This document shows positions 41,028 through 50,894 of a DNA stretch of 64,000 nucleotides, piece after piece; the stretch's first letter is position 1, and every line of letters starts with the position of its first letter. The notes beneath the pieces were generated by a model. It was not told the origin of the DNA. It ran no database searches and worked only from the letters and a program-made list of their open reading frames with translations. Source of the DNA: Mannheimia granulomatis (lineage in GTDB: Bacteria > Pseudomonadota > Gammaproteobacteria > Enterobacterales > Pasteurellaceae); contig NZ_CP015030.1 in assembly GCF_011455695.1 (NCBI RefSeq), positions 1,054,001 through 1,118,000 of the forward strand, in the 5' to 3' direction. The position numbers were made by a program, and so were the translations under genes.

Positions 41028-42414
41028 TCCCCAATACCCTTAAAATTTCAGCTTGATTGGTCTTTCCTGCTGCTAATTTCTCCTTTGCACTTTCCTGCAA
41101 ACTTTCGAAATCTAAACAAGCGGTCATTTTTTCAAAATTTTTTGCCGTTCGACTAAACAGTTGGTAAACGCCAATTCTGCCTTTATATCCTTGATAACAA
41201 TGTTCACAGCCCGCTCCACAACATTTCACACAAAGTCGTCGTAATAAACGTTGTGCCACCACTAACAAAAGTGAATTTTTTAATTCATACTCTTTTATGC
41301 CTAACTGCAATAAACGTTCAAAGGCTGAAGGAGCATCATTGGTATGTAAGGTTGAAAGCACTAAATGCCCAGTTTGTGCCGCTCTAAGAGCAATTTCTGC
41401 ACTCTCCTCATCGCGAATTTCTCCTAGCATAATGACATCCGGATCTTGTCGGAGAAATGTGCGTAAAAGCTGGCTAAAATCCAGCTCAATCCCACGGTTA
41501 ACTTGGGTCTGAATAACCCCCTCGATTTCAATTTCAATCGGATCTTCTGCTGTTAAAATATGCTTTTCATTACTGTTTAAATATCTCAAAGCACTATAAA
41601 GCGTGATACTTTTACCGCTCCCCGTTGGGCCGGTAACTAAAATTAAACCTTGTGGCTGCTGTAATGCGTTCAGTAAGGTGTTTTTTTGGCTTTCGCTAAA
41701 ACCGAGATCCAGAAAATCAAAATGAGTAGGTTTATTTTTCTGTAATCTGAGGACGATTTTTTCACCCCAATGGGTAGGTAGTGTGGAAACACGAAAATCT
41801 AAGGTTTCCGCCAACTGTGTTTTAAAATGAAATTGTCCGTCTTGTGGCAGTCGACTTTCACTGATATCTAGTTTTGCCAATAATTTAATACGTGAAATAA
41901 TGCGGCTGGATAAACTTTGTGAAAAAGTCTTATACAGATGCAAAACCCCATCAATACGCAACCTCACACGTAATTTCTCTTTTTGTGGCTCTAAATGAAT
42001 ATCTGAGGCATTTTTCCGTAAACAGAATTTAAAAAGGGCATCTAAAATTTGGATGATCGGGTCATGAATATCGTGTTGCTCATTTTCATTTAAGCTGTAA
42101 TATTCCGCTTTTCCCTCATACATTTCTCTGTGTTGTATATTCTGCTCAGGAGAAAGAGCATTAAGTAAAAATTTTAATTCATCAGAGGAAATCAAAACAG
42201 GTTCAATTTGTTTATGTGCAATAAAAGCAAAGATCTCACAAGCGCTAAGATTTTGCATATCATCAATTGCCAGCCATAATATATTTTCATCTTCCTGCAA
42301 AGGCACAGCTAAATATCGCAATAAAATTTGCTTATCATTGCAATTTTTCTGCCATTGTTCTGCCGAGATTTCAAATAACACTTGGCTATTTAAATCGGTT
42401 ACAACATATTCCAT
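41020..42414 (-). CDS. pilB: Type IV pilus assembly ATPase PilB (ApfB)
   Basis: This hexameric ATPase drives pilus extension. Walker A VTGPTGSGKSITLY is near residue 265. The Asp box and Walker B are seen in LRQDPDVIMLGEIRDEESAE, with the His box TGHLVLSTLHTND after it. A tetra-Cys zinc site (CVKCCGAGCEHC) lies near residue 405. The length is 464 aa. An uptake core at 41116-41124 encodes TAC. Confidence 0.94.
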   Translation of the reverse strand: MEYVVTDLNSQVLFEISAEQWQKNCNDKQILLRYLAVPLQEDENILWLAIDDMQNLSACEIFAFIAHKQIEPVLISSDELKFLLNALSPEQNIQHREMYEGKAEYYSLNENEQHDIHDPIIQILDALFKFCLRKNASDIHLEPQKEKLRVRLRIDGVLHLYKTFSQSLSSRIISRIKLLAKLDISESRLPQDGQFHFKTQLAETLDFRVSTLPTHWGEKIVLRLQKNKPTHFDFLDLGFSESQKNTLLNALQQPQGLILVTGPTGSGKSITLYSALRYLNSNEKHILTAEDPIEIEIEGVIQTQVNRGIELDFSQLLRTFLRQDPDVIMLGEIRDEESAEIALRAAQTGHLVLSTLHTNDAPSAFERLLQLGIKEYELKNSLLLVVAQRLLRRLCVKCCGAGCEHCYQGYKGRIGVYQLFSRTAKNFEKMTACLDFESLQESAKEKLAAGKTNQAEILRVLGNA

Positions 42415-42436
42415 CTCAATTTCCTCAATGATTCAA

Positions 42437-42907
42437 CTAGCCATTTGGTGTAGTTTGTGGCTTAGCAGAACAGAAATTAGCAGGAAATAAGCCGGTATCT
42501 TTGCCCGAACAACTTGCAGACCAACTAATCGTATTATTACTGTAACTCGGCGTTAAACTATAACCATATCCATTTACTGCTCCTTTTCCTGTTACTGTAA
42601 TGACTCCATTAGTCACACTAATAGAACTCAAATATTTAGTTTCACTGATGGCAGTTTTATTCGCTTGAATACCATTTGAACCGCCCGAGCAGTTAGTCAA
42701 TGCTCCTGTGTTATAAATACAGAGTTCGACATCAGATTTATATGAAGCTGAAGCCTGCAATAATTCAGATAACGCAGCCTTCTGTGTATATGAATTGTAT
42801 GACGGAATGGCAATAGTCGCTAACATAGCAATAATCGCAATAACGATCATCAATTCAATTAAAGTAAACGCAGGTTGAAGCGGTCGAAAAAGTGTGATTT
42901 TTTGCAT
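42437..42907 (-). CDS. pilA: Type IV pilin PilA (ApfA-like)
   Basis: The ATG at 42907 follows AGGGAAC with a 7-base gap and gives a 13-residue leader followed by FTLIELMIVIAIIAMLATIA, the hydrophobic N-terminal helix with Glu5. The residue before the cleavage site is Ala (QPA/FTLIE), not the usual Gly; ApfA of A. pleuropneumoniae has the same. Two Cys pairs in the head domain (CIYNTGALTNC and CSGKD...NFC) should form disulfides. The length is 156 aa. A longer frame upstream is not supported. It is the first gene of pilABCD. Confidence 0.93.
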   Translation of the reverse strand: MQKITLFRPLQPAFTLIELMIVIAIIAMLATIAIPSYNSYTQKAALSELLQASASYKSDVELCIYNTGALTNCSGGSNGIQANKTAISETKYLSSISVTNGVITVTGKGAVNGYGYSLTPSYSNNTISWSASCSGKDTGLFPANFCSAKPQTTPNG

Positions 42908-42993
42908 GATAAGTTCCCTATTAATCGAACCAACATATTGTGGCAACCAGAGTGTGCAAACTTTTCTCATCAGTTTCGAGCAGCAAAATTTAA

Positions 42994-43015
42994 TTTTTCG
43001 ATGCAGATCGAAAAA
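42994..43015 (-). promoter_or_regulatory. CRP-S (competence) site upstream of pilA
   Basis: A perfect palindrome of half-sites TTTTTCGAT and ATCGAAAAA around GCAG. Its core TCGA-N6-TCGA fits the CRP-S consensus (TGCGA-N6-TCGCA with T/A flanks) that needs both Sxy and CRP. It lies 87 bases upstream of pilA and 78 upstream of the divergent radA. Confidence 0.75.
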
Positions 43016-43092
43016 ATAATATTTCCTTCTGTTTATCCATACAGTTTTATTTGCTAGAATTTTGGAAAATTCAAATGATTGAGGATTAAAAA

Positions 43093-44472
43093 ATGGCAAA
43101 AGCACCTAAAACGGCTTATGTATGTAATGATTGTGGAGCAGAGTACTCCCGTTGGATGGGGCAATGTCGAGAATGTAAATCTTGGAATACGATCAGCGAA
43201 GTCCGCTTAATTTCGAGCAAAGAATCAACTAAATCTGACCGCTTTAGCGGATATGCAGGTGAAACCTCAGGTAAAGTGCAAACCCTTGCCGATATTAGCT
43301 TACAAGAAGTCCCCCGCTTTAGTAGTGGCTTTAATGAACTTGACCGAGTGCTAGGGGGAGGCGTTGTTCCCGGTTCTGCTATTCTTATCGGCGGCCATCC
43401 GGGTGCAGGGAAAAGTACCCTTTTACTGCAAGTGATGTGTGGATTAGCACAACAGATCCCGACTCTTTATGTAACAGGGGAAGAATCTCTACAACAGGTT
43501 GCTATGCGGGCTAATCGTTTAGGTTTGCCGACAGCGAACCTTAAAATGTTATCTGAAACCTCTGTTGAGCATATTTGTAATATTGCCGATCAAGAAAAAC
43601 CAAAGATTATGGTAATTGACTCGATTCAGGTGATGCATCTTGCCGATATTCAATCCTCTCCCGGTAGCGTTTCTCAAGTACGTGAATGTGCATCCTTTCT
43701 GACCCGTTATGCAAAAACCCGCCAAGTTGCTATTATTATGGTAGGTCATGTAACAAAAGACGGCACACTTGCCGGTCCAAAAGTATTGGAGCATGCAATT
43801 GATGCCTCTTTGCTATTGGAAGGCGAAGCTGATTCCCGATTCCGTACTTTGCGTAGCCAAAAAAACCGTTTTGGTGCGGTTAATGAACTTGGTGTTTTTG
43901 CGATGACAGAACAAGGCTTACGAGAAGTAAAAAACCCCTCTGCTATTTTCTTAAGCCGCAGCGAAGAACAAACTCCAGGCAGCTCGGTCATGGTATTATG
44001 GGAAGGCACTCGACCATTGTTAGTGGAAATTCAAGCACTTGTTGATCACTCAATGCTGGCTAACCCTCGACGCGTGGCAGTTGGGTTAGATCATAACCGC
44101 CTATCACTTTTACTTGCCGTTTTACACCGCCACGGCGGGTTGCAAATGTCGGATCAAGATGTGTTTGTCAATGTGGTTGGGGGCGTGAAAGTAACAGAAA
44201 CCAGTGCAGATCTGGCATTGATCTTAGCTTTAATCTCCAGCTTCCGCAATCGCCCGTTGCCCCAAGATTTAGTCATCTTTGGTGAAGTGGGGTTAGCCGG
44301 TGAAATTCGTCCGGTTACCAGCGGACAAGAACGGATTAGCGAAGCAGCCAAACACGGTTTTAGACGAGCAATTATTCCTTACGGTAATGCTCCAAAAAAA
44401 CCGATTAAAGATATGGAAGTGTTCACTGTAAAAAAACTCAGTGATGCATTAGATATTTTAGGCAATCTCTAA
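43093..44472 (+). CDS. radA: DNA repair protein RadA
   Basis: RadA is a RecA-like branch-migration ATPase that also acts in transformation. An N-terminal zinc finger (CNDCGAEYSRWMGQCRECKSW-type four Cys) leads to Walker A GGHPGAGKSTLL near residue 96 and the RadA-specific KNRFG motif near residue 257. A C-terminal Lon-protease-like domain follows. The length is 459 aa. It is divergent from pilA. Confidence 0.95.
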   Translation: MAKAPKTAYVCNDCGAEYSRWMGQCRECKSWNTISEVRLISSKESTKSDRFSGYAGETSGKVQTLADISLQEVPRFSSGFNELDRVLGGGVVPGSAILIGGHPGAGKSTLLLQVMCGLAQQIPTLYVTGEESLQQVAMRANRLGLPTANLKMLSETSVEHICNIADQEKPKIMVIDSIQVMHLADIQSSPGSVSQVRECASFLTRYAKTRQVAIIMVGHVTKDGTLAGPKVLEHAIDASLLLEGEADSRFRTLRSQKNRFGAVNELGVFAMTEQGLREVKNPSAIFLSRSEEQTPGSSVMVLWEGTRPLLVEIQALVDHSMLANPRRVAVGLDHNRLSLLLAVLHRHGGLQMSDQDVFVNVVGGVKVTETSADLALILALISSFRNRPLPQDLVIFGEVGLAGEIRPVTSGQERISEAAKHGFRRAIIPYGNAPKKPIKDMEVFTVKKLSDALDILGNL

Positions 44473-44480
44473 AAAGCATA

Positions 44481-44530
44481 AAAAATACCGCTTAGAACCC
44501 CGATTTACAAGGTACAAGCGGTATTTTTTT
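44481..44530. terminator. Terminator after radA containing an uptake core
   Basis: AAAAATACCGCTT pairs with AAGCGGTATTTTT (44516-44529) around a 22-base loop, with T-runs on both strands. The right arm lies within ACAAGCGGT, an uptake sequence core. It serves the convergent genes radA and the small membrane protein. Confidence 0.8.
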
Positions 44531-44539
44531 ATAGAAAAT

Positions 44540-44773
44540 TTACGAATTTACAATGCTATTTGAGCGACTGCTTTTGAAAATATAGTATAGATTGATACAA
44601 ACGACTAACGCATTTAATCCTGTAACCGGAATAGAGCCAATCAATAATCCATAAATTACAAAGCAGGCACAACCGACAGAATTAACCAAACGTAGCTTAA
44701 TCACATCCTTCAATAAAAAGGAAATCGCTACTAATACCATTGCAACGTAACCTAAAATTTCAACATAATCCAT
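44540..44773 (-). CDS. Small membrane protein, YgjV/SemiSWEET-like
   Basis: The 77 residues form about three membrane helices: EILGYVAMVLVAISFLL, LVNSVGCACFVIYGLLIG and TGLNALVVCINLYYIF. This triple-helix plan, with a conserved Pro/Asn region, resembles YgjV-type and SemiSWEET half-transporters. AAGGAG lies 5 bases before the ATG. I am not sure of the family or substrate. Confidence 0.65.
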   Translation of the reverse strand: MDYVEILGYVAMVLVAISFLLKDVIKLRLVNSVGCACFVIYGLLIGSIPVTGLNALVVCINLYYIFKSSRSNSIVNS

Positions 44774-44901
44774 AGGGTCTCCTTAAATTATAAAATTAAA
44801 CTCTCTATATTTTAAAGATTCCTTTTTAGTTTGTATCTAGGCTAAAAAATAGCAAAGGTTTGCGTTCACATTTTTATTTTTAATTGCTGAGTAATTGAAC
44901 A

Positions 44902-45390
44902 CTATTTCCTTTTCAACAACATAAAACGGCAACGATAAGAGTTGTTTTCATCTACTTCTGACCATGTTTCGTTAACCAGTTGCCAATTTTCTTCATCAAA
45001 TTCAAAGAAGGTATCGCCCTCAATCTCTGCTTGAATTTCAGTCAAATAAAGGGTATCTGCCGTTGGCATTGCCTGTTTGAACAACTCACCGCCGCCGATA
45101 ATCACAATTTCTTCACTATTTGCAAAACTTTTTGCTAATTCGACCGCTTGTTCAATAGACTTTGCCGTATAAGCACCTTCTACTGCAAAATCTGAACGGG
45201 AAAGAATAATATTCGGGCGTTTCGGCAATAAACGTCCGATAGACTCATAAGTTTTTCGCCCCATAATCACCGGCTTACCGACTGTATTTTGACGAAACCA
45301 TGCTAAATCTACCGGTAAATGCCACGGCATTTGGTTATCTTTACCAATAACCTTATTTTGCGTTCTTGCCACAATAACACTAATTTTCAT
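44902..45390 (-). CDS. folA: Dihydrofolate reductase
   Basis: FolA reduces dihydrofolate to tetrahydrofolate with NADPH. ISVIVARTQNKVIGKDNQMPWHLPVDL carries the substrate loop. VIMGRKTYESIG, NIILSR and EIVIIGGGELF are the NADPH-binding blocks. The 162-aa length is normal. GGAGAT lies before the ATG. Confidence 0.95.
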   Translation of the reverse strand: MKISVIVARTQNKVIGKDNQMPWHLPVDLAWFRQNTVGKPVIMGRKTYESIGRLLPKRPNIILSRSDFAVEGAYTAKSIEQAVELAKSFANSEEIVIIGGGELFKQAMPTADTLYLTEIQAEIEGDTFFEFDEENWQLVNETWSEVDENNSYRCRFMLLKRK

Positions 45391-45504
45391 TTTATCTCCA
45401 TTTTATGGCGTATTAGCTTCATTTTATATCAAATTAAACGTGATTTTACACCTTAAAAATGATAATTTTGACAGCATTATTTTTTAGATGAAAGTGAATG
45501 GATT

Positions 45505-46596
45505 ATGTCAAAAACGATTGTGATTAAATTTGGAACCAGCACACTTACCCACGGCACAAAAAGTTTAAGCCGTCCGTATATGTTAGAATTAGTGAAACAG
45601 ATTGCCGAACTACACAAATACCACCGAGTGATCGTAGTAACATCGGGAGCCGCCGCCGCTGGCCGTGATTATTTAGGTCACCCTGAATTGCCTAAAACAC
45701 TTGCCTCAAAACAAATGTTAGCGGCTGTTGGACAAAGTCAGTTAATTCGAGTTTGGGAAAATTTATTTGATATTTATAATATTCATATTGGGCAGATGTT
45801 ACTCACCCGAGCAGATTTGGACGATCGTGAGCGTTTTTTAAATGCCCGCGATACACTAGATGCCCTACTCGCTCAAAAAATTATCCCTGTGATTAATGAA
45901 AACGATGCGGTCGCTACCGAAGAGTTTAAAGTTGGCGATAACGATAACCTCTCTGCCCTTGTTGCGATTCTGGCACAAGCAGATCAACTCTATTTATTAA
46001 CTGACCAAGAAGGCTTATTTAGTGCCGACCCCCGCTCTAATCCTGATGCAAAATTGCTCTCGGTGGTTGAAAAAATCACCCCTGAAATCCGCCAAATTGC
46101 CGGAGGTAGTTCAACCGGCTTAGGTACTGGGGGAATGAGTACCAAAATTACTGCTGCCGATATAGCTACCCGCTCAGGGGTTGAAACGATTATCGCCTCA
46201 GGATCTAGAGCGAATGTTTTAGTAGATTTGGCTAAAGGTGAAGCTATCGGTAGTAAATTTTTAGTACAATCTGACCGCTTGGAAGGCAGAAAACGTTGGT
46301 TATTTGCCGCTCCACAAGTAGGCGAAATCGTAGTCGATCTTGGAGCAGAAAAAGCCTTGCTTCAACACAAATCACTACTGCCTGTTGGGGTTTCGCAAAT
46401 CAAAGGAGAATTTACCCGAGGCGAGGTGATCAAAATTTTTAATCAAGAAGGAAAAGCAATTGCTTTAGGTATTGCCCGTTATAGCAGCGAAGCCTTGTTG
46501 CGAATTAAAGGCAAGAAATCGAAAGAGATCGAATCTCTGCTTGGCTATGAATTTGGTTCGGTTGCTGTGCATAGTGACGAAATGGTGGTGTACTAA
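45505..46596 (+). CDS. proB: Glutamate 5-kinase
   Basis: ProB carries out the first step of proline synthesis. The amino-acid kinase domain begins [11 protein letters not shown] and includes [16 protein letters not shown] and [14 protein letters not shown]-terminal PUA domain begins near residue 275. The length is 363 aa. proA is not adjacent. Its stop overlaps the next ATG (TAATG). Confidence 0.96.
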   Translation: MSKTIVIKFGTSTLTHGTKSLSRPYMLELVKQIAELHKYHRVIVVTSGAAAAGRDYLGHPELPKTLASKQMLAAVGQSQLIRVWENLFDIYNIHIGQMLLTRADLDDRERFLNARDTLDALLAQKIIPVINENDAVATEEFKVGDNDNLSALVAILAQADQLYLLTDQEGLFSADPRSNPDAKLLSVVEKITPEIRQIAGGSSTGLGTGGMSTKITAADIATRSGVETIIASGSRANVLVDLAKGEAIGSKFLVQSDRLEGRKRWLFAAPQVGEIVVDLGAEKALLQHKSLLPVGVSQIKGEFTRGEVIKIFNQEGKAIALGIARYSSEALLRIKGKKSKEIESLLGYEFGSVAVHSDEMVVY

Positions 46597-47357
46597 TGGA
46601 ATTAGGAATGAATATTTTAGCCATCTTATTTGCTGTAGGTATGCTAGCCGGCTTTATTGATGCTATTGCCGGTGGCGGTGGCTTACTGACTATTCCGGCA
46701 TTAATGGCTGCCGGTCTTCCTCCTGCAATGGCTTTAGGCACAAATAAACTACAAGCCTGTGGAGGTTCTTTTTCCTCCTCTTTTTATTTTATTCGTAAGA
46801 AAGCGGTCAATTTAAAGCAAATTTGGTATCTCATTTTATTTACCTTTATAGGTTCAGCTGCCGGCACGGTTTTCGTACAGCATATTGATGTGGAATTTCT
46901 AAAAAAATTACTGCCTTTTTTAATTTTAATTATCGGAATCTATTTTTTATTTAGCCCGACTATTGGCGATGAAGATCGAAAACAAAGAATAAGTCTTTCG
47001 GTGTTTGCTTTTGTGGCTGCGGCACTTGGCTTTTATGATGGAATGTTTGGGCCCGCAGCCGGCTCTTTTATGACACTTGCCTTTATTTTGCTGCTTGGTT
47101 TTAACCTATCAAAATCGGTTGCCCATGCAAAAGTAATTAATTTTACCTCTAATTTTGCATCGCTGATTTTCTTTACTCTTGGTGGTGCAGTCGTCTGGAA
47201 AGTCGGCTTAATTATGATGGTAGGTCAATTTATCGGTGGCACCTTAGGGGCTAAAATGGTGATGACCAAAGGTAAACAGTTAATCCGCCCAATGCTAGTG
47301 ACGATGTCGTTTGCGATGGTGGCAAAAATGCTCTACGAACAAGGAATTTTTAACTAA
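46596..47357 (+). CDS. TSUP family permease (TauE/SafE-like)
   Basis: The 253 residues form about eight membrane helices. The TSUP signature GFIDAIAGGGGLLTIPAL lies near residue 20 and FYDGMFGPAAGSF near the middle (two half repeats). TSUP proteins move sulfite, organosulfur compounds or other organic anions; the substrate here is unknown. A start 4 codons later (MNIL) is possible. It is coupled to proB and followed directly by nth. Confidence 0.88.
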   Translation: MELGMNILAILFAVGMLAGFIDAIAGGGGLLTIPALMAAGLPPAMALGTNKLQACGGSFSSSFYFIRKKAVNLKQIWYLILFTFIGSAAGTVFVQHIDVEFLKKLLPFLILIIGIYFLFSPTIGDEDRKQRISLSVFAFVAAALGFYDGMFGPAAGSFMTLAFILLLGFNLSKSVAHAKVINFTSNFASLIFFTLGGAVVWKVGLIMMVGQFIGGTLGAKMVMTKGKQLIRPMLVTMSFAMVAKMLYEQGIFN

Positions 47358-47993
47358 ATGAATAAAGCAAAACGTGTTGAAATTTTAACTCGCTTACGCA
47401 ATGAAAACCCACACCCAACAACGGAATTAAACTATAGCAATCCATTTGAATTGTTGATTGCCGTGATTCTTTCTGCTCAAGCAACAGACAAAGGAGTAAA
47501 TAAAGCCACCGACAAATTATTCCCTGTAGCAAATACACCACAAGCAATTTTAGATCTAGGCTTAGACGGCTTAAAAGAGTACATAAAAACTATCGGGCTA
47601 TTTAACAGCAAGGCGGAAAATATTATCAAAACCTGCCGAGATTTAATTGAAAAGCATAACGGCGAAGTGCCGGAAGACCGAGAAGCTCTTGAAGCCCTTG
47701 CCGGTGTGGGCAGAAAAACCGCCAATGTGGTGATGAATACCGCTTTCGGGCATCCAACTATTGCAGTGGATACTCATATTTTCCGTGTTGCCAACCGCAC
47801 TAATTTCGCTCCCGGCAAAAATGTAGTGCAGGTGGAAGAAAAACTACTTAAAGTCGTCCCCGATGAATTTAAGGTGGATGTTCATCATTGGTTGATTTTA
47901 CACGGTCGCTACACCTGTGTTGCCCGTAAGCCCCGCTGCGGCTCGTGCATTATTGAAGATTTATGTGAATTTAAAGAAAAAACCGATATGTAA
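47358..47993 (+). CDS. nth: Endonuclease III
   Basis: Nth is a DNA glycosylase/AP lyase for oxidised pyrimidines. The HhH motif LAGVGRKTANVV carries the catalytic Lys, followed by AVDTHIFRV with the catalytic Asp. The C-terminal 4Fe-4S cluster has the C-x6-C-x2-C-x5-C spacing (CVARKPRCGSCIIEDLC). It has 211 aa and follows the permease without a gap. Confidence 0.97.
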   Translation: MNKAKRVEILTRLRNENPHPTTELNYSNPFELLIAVILSAQATDKGVNKATDKLFPVANTPQAILDLGLDGLKEYIKTIGLFNSKAENIIKTCRDLIEKHNGEVPEDREALEALAGVGRKTANVVMNTAFGHPTIAVDTHIFRVANRTNFAPGKNVVQVEEKLLKVVPDEFKVDVHHWLILHGRYTCVARKPRCGSCIIEDLCEFKEKTDM

Positions 47994-48021
47994 GCGGTCA
48001 TATTTTTAGAGAATTTTGCAA

Positions 48022-49263
48022 ATGGATATCTATTTAGTCGGCGGTGCGGTTCGAGACCAACTGCTTGGTCTGGATGTGAAAGACCGTGATTTTCTGGTGG
48101 TGGGGGCAACTGCCGAGCAATTAACCGCTCAAGGGTTTCAACAAGTCGGGGCAGATTTCCCGGTCTTTCTGCACCCTGAAACCAAAGAAGAATACGCCCT
48201 TGCCCGCCAAGAACGCAAAAATGGCAATGGCTACAACGGTTTTATTTGCGATTTCTCGTCTGAGGTCACCCTTGAGCAGGATTTAATCCGCCGCGATCTC
48301 ACCATCAATGCGATAGCAAAAGATGAACAAGGCACTCTTCATGACCCTTACGGCGGTGTTGCTGATTTAGAAAACCGCATTTTACGCCATATTTCTCCAG
48401 CGTTTGCTGAAGATCCGCTACGCGTTTTAAGGGTCGCACGTTTTGCCGCCCGCTTCCACCCTTTTGGCTTTAAAATTGCCGATGAAACGGTAAAATTAAT
48501 GCAAAAAATGACCGCTTGTGGCGAGCTGGCACACCTCACCGCCGAACGCGTTTGGCTTGAAACCGAAAAAGCTTTTGCCACCCCTGCCCCGCATATCTAT
48601 TTCGAAATATTTCGTGAAGTGGGAGCATTACAAGTGTTGTTTCCTGAAGTGGATAAACTCTTTGGCGTGCCACAACCACCTCAACATCACCCTGAAATTG
48701 ACTCCGGTATTCACACCTTAATGGTGATGGAACAAGCAAAAAAACTTACAAAAAAAGCAGAAAATCCGACCGCTTTACTCTTTGCCGCCCTTTGCCACGA
48801 CCTCGGCAAAGGCCTAACCCCACAGGAGATTTTGCCTCATCACTACGGACACGAAACCAAAGGCATTAAACCCACCCGCGATCTCGCTAACCGCTTAAAA
48901 ACCCCAAGTGAAATCAAAGAGTTTGCCGCCTTAGTGACGGAATATCACTCTCACTGCCATAAAATCGCAGAGCTTCGCCCAGAAACGGTGATAAAACTAT
49001 TCAATGCACTTGATGTTTGGCGAAAACCTAAACGCTTTTTTGATTTCTTATTAGCTTGTGAGGCCGATGCCCGAGGCAGACTCGGCTTTGAAAACCGTGG
49101 CTACCCCCAAGCCAAACTTGCCCAAGCTTACTACCAAGCCGCTCTCAGCATTGATGTACAGCAAGTTATTCAAGACGGCTTTGAAAAACAAGCCATTCGC
49201 GAAGAGCTCAACAAACGTCGAACCTCTGTAATTAAACAACTAAAATATCAGTTCAAACAATAA
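48022..49263 (+). CDS. cca: CCA-adding tRNA nucleotidyltransferase
   Basis: Cca adds and repairs the 3' CCA of tRNAs. [17 protein letters not shown] is the standard start. The catalytic DxD lies in [10 protein letters not shown], the [10 protein letters not shown] block follows, and an HD phosphohydrolase domain (LCHDLGKG) is near residue 255. The ATG at 48022 is preferred; a TTG two codons upstream is not needed. There are 413 aa, as in E. coli. An uptake core at 48511-48519 encodes TAC. Confidence 0.95.
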   Translation: MDIYLVGGAVRDQLLGLDVKDRDFLVVGATAEQLTAQGFQQVGADFPVFLHPETKEEYALARQERKNGNGYNGFICDFSSEVTLEQDLIRRDLTINAIAKDEQGTLHDPYGGVADLENRILRHISPAFAEDPLRVLRVARFAARFHPFGFKIADETVKLMQKMTACGELAHLTAERVWLETEKAFATPAPHIYFEIFREVGALQVLFPEVDKLFGVPQPPQHHPEIDSGIHTLMVMEQAKKLTKKAENPTALLFAALCHDLGKGLTPQEILPHHYGHETKGIKPTRDLANRLKTPSEIKEFAALVTEYHSHCHKIAELRPETVIKLFNALDVWRKPKRFFDFLLACEADARGRLGFENRGYPQAKLAQAYYQAALSIDVQQVIQDGFEKQAIREELNKRRTSVIKQLKYQFKQ

Positions 49264-49301
49264 CAACTCTTGATAGTAAATCTTCTATTAACCATATTTC
49301 A

Positions 49302-49340
49302 ATTGAATTTTTATGTTAAAATATTGCATAAAAATTCACT
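49302..49340 (+). promoter_or_regulatory. Tandem ARG boxes and promoter of carAB
   Basis: Box 1 is ATTGAATTTTTATGTTAA (49302-49319) and box 2 is ATTGCATAAAAATTCACT (49323-49340), exactly 3 bases apart. That is the arrangement bound by ArgR hexamers, and box 2 closely matches TGAATAAAAATTCA. A -35 of TTGCAT (49324-49329) within box 2 and a -10 of TATTTT 17 bases on would be blocked by ArgR. Confidence 0.75.
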
Positions 49341-49367
49341 TTATTGTATTTTATAAATATGACTTGC

Positions 49368-49383
49368 GCGCAAACGATTGCTA
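49368..49383 (+). promoter_or_regulatory. PurR-like operator upstream of carA
   Basis: GCGCAAACGATTGCTA matches the PurR consensus ACGCAAACGTTTGCGT at 12 of 16 positions, including the central CGCAAACG. It lies just downstream of the proposed -10, where PurR would repress. In E. coli carAB is also under PurR control. Confidence 0.55.
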
Positions 49384-49464
49384 AATTAAAATTAGCCGCC
49401 TACTTCTAGCAAAGGTTAATGGCGACTCATAAGTACCAACCCATATTTATTTTAGGAGTAAAAT

Positions 49465-50601
49465 ATGTTTCAACCAGCCATTTTGGTTCTTGCAGATGGA
49501 TCTGTGTTTTACGGAAAATCCATTGGTTATCAAGGTCATACCATCGGTGAAGTGGTGTTTAACACCGCCATGACCGGCTATCAAGAAATTCTGACTGACC
49601 CGTCTTACACTCACCAAATCGTCACACTCACTTACCCCCATATCGGTAACACGGGGGCAAACTTGGAAGATTTGGAATCGCCCAAGGTGTGCGCTGCCGG
49701 CCTCATTATTCGCGATCTCCCTCTGCTGCATAGAAATTTCCGCTCTCAGATTTCCTTGTCCGATTACTTAATTCAACACAAAATCGTTGCCATTGCCGAT
49801 ATCGACACCCGTCGCTTAACCCGTATTTTGCGTAATAAAGGTGCGCAGGCTGGTTGTATTTTGGTCGGCGAACATACAGCGGAAAATGTCGAAAAAGCGC
49901 GTGAGTTGGCGAATAGCTTCGGTTCTATGGCAGGCAAAGATCTGGCAAAAGAAGTCACCTGCCGCGAACTCTACCAATGGACACAAGGCGAATGGCAGCT
50001 TGGCAGCGGTTATCAGCCACAAACAGAGACCGAATTCCATGTAGTCGCCTACGACTACGGCGTGAAACACAACATCTTGCGTATGCTTGCCGAACGAGGC
50101 TGCCGTTTAACGGTCGTGCCAGCCAAAACTTCAGCGGAAGCCGTGTTAGCCTTAAATCCAGATGGCATTTTCCTCTCCAACGGCCCGGGCGACCCTGAAC
50201 CGTGTGACTACGCCATCACTGCTATTCGCAAACTCTTAGAGACCAATAAACCGATTTTCGGCATCTGCTTAGGCCATCAGCTCTTAGGCTTGGCAGCCGG
50301 CGGAAAAACCAAAAAAATGGCGTTCGGACACCACGGTGCAAACCACCCTGTGCAAGATCTCGATAGCCAAAAAGTGCTGATCACCAGCCAAAACCACGGT
50401 TTTGAAGTCGATGAAGCGAGCCTTCCGCCAAATGTGCGTGTAACCCACCGCTCGCTGTTTGACGGCACGGTGCAGGGCATTGAACTGACCGACCGCTCCG
50501 CTTTCTCCTTCCAAGGCCACCCCGAAGCCAGCCCCGGCCCGAATGACGTGGCCTATCTGTTTGATCGGTTTATTGATGAGATGAGAAACGCGAAGGGGTA
50601 A
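49465..50601 (+). CDS. carA: Carbamoyl-phosphate synthase small subunit
   Basis: This glutamine amidotransferase subunit supplies ammonia to CarB for arginine and pyrimidine synthesis. The class I GATase triad is intact: Cys in [10 protein letters not shown], His and Glu in [10 protein letters not shown]. The 378-aa length is normal. TAGGAG lies before the ATG. Two sampled lines in carAB are about 53% GC, higher than many neighbours. Confidence 0.97.
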   Translation: MFQPAILVLADGSVFYGKSIGYQGHTIGEVVFNTAMTGYQEILTDPSYTHQIVTLTYPHIGNTGANLEDLESPKVCAAGLIIRDLPLLHRNFRSQISLSDYLIQHKIVAIADIDTRRLTRILRNKGAQAGCILVGEHTAENVEKARELANSFGSMAGKDLAKEVTCRELYQWTQGEWQLGSGYQPQTETEFHVVAYDYGVKHNILRMLAERGCRLTVVPAKTSAEAVLALNPDGIFLSNGPGDPEPCDYAITAIRKLLETNKPIFGICLGHQLLGLAAGGKTKKMAFGHHGANHPVQDLDSQKVLITSQNHGFEVDEASLPPNVRVTHRSLFDGTVQGIELTDRSAFSFQGHPEASPGPNDVAYLFDRFIDEMRNAKG

Positions 50602-50894
50602 CAAGCGGTCGGATTTTGCAGGAAATTTGCAAAATTTCACCGCTTGTCGATGAAGACAGAAGAATGAAAAAGTTATAGGGATCGTACCCCCTCTTTAGCA
50701 AAGAGGGGCAGGGGGTGATTTGGCAGAAGTGATTAACGAAGAGCATAATTTGAGTTGCCTCGTTTGTATAACATCAAAAATCACCTATTCATTCCCTCAC
50801 TTCGCCAATAAAGCCTGCCAAATTTACCCTAGCTCCTCATGGCCCAAAGAGGGGAATCAGATCGAGCAAAATTATGTAGAAAGAGAATTTAACT
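50601..50894. repeat. Repeat-filled carA-carB gap (uptake pair plus palindromic element)
   Basis: The gap starts with an inverted uptake pair: ACAAGCGGT at 50601-50609 and ACCGCTTGT at 50639-50647. Then comes CCCCTCTTT-AGC-AAAGAGGGG near 50690-50710 with GTGATTTGGCAG beyond it. An opposing copy follows with CCCTCACTTCGCCAA and CTGCCAAAT (about 50799-50825), ending in a degraded palindrome with CAAAGAGGGG near 50850. The parts match the element between yqcC and truC. No gene is seen. Confidence 0.7.

Noticed and set aside
42908-43105. Upstream extension of the pilA frame by 66 codons
   Set aside because: It crosses the CRP-S site and overlaps radA. The ATG at 42907 has a ribosome binding site and gives a normal prepilin leader.
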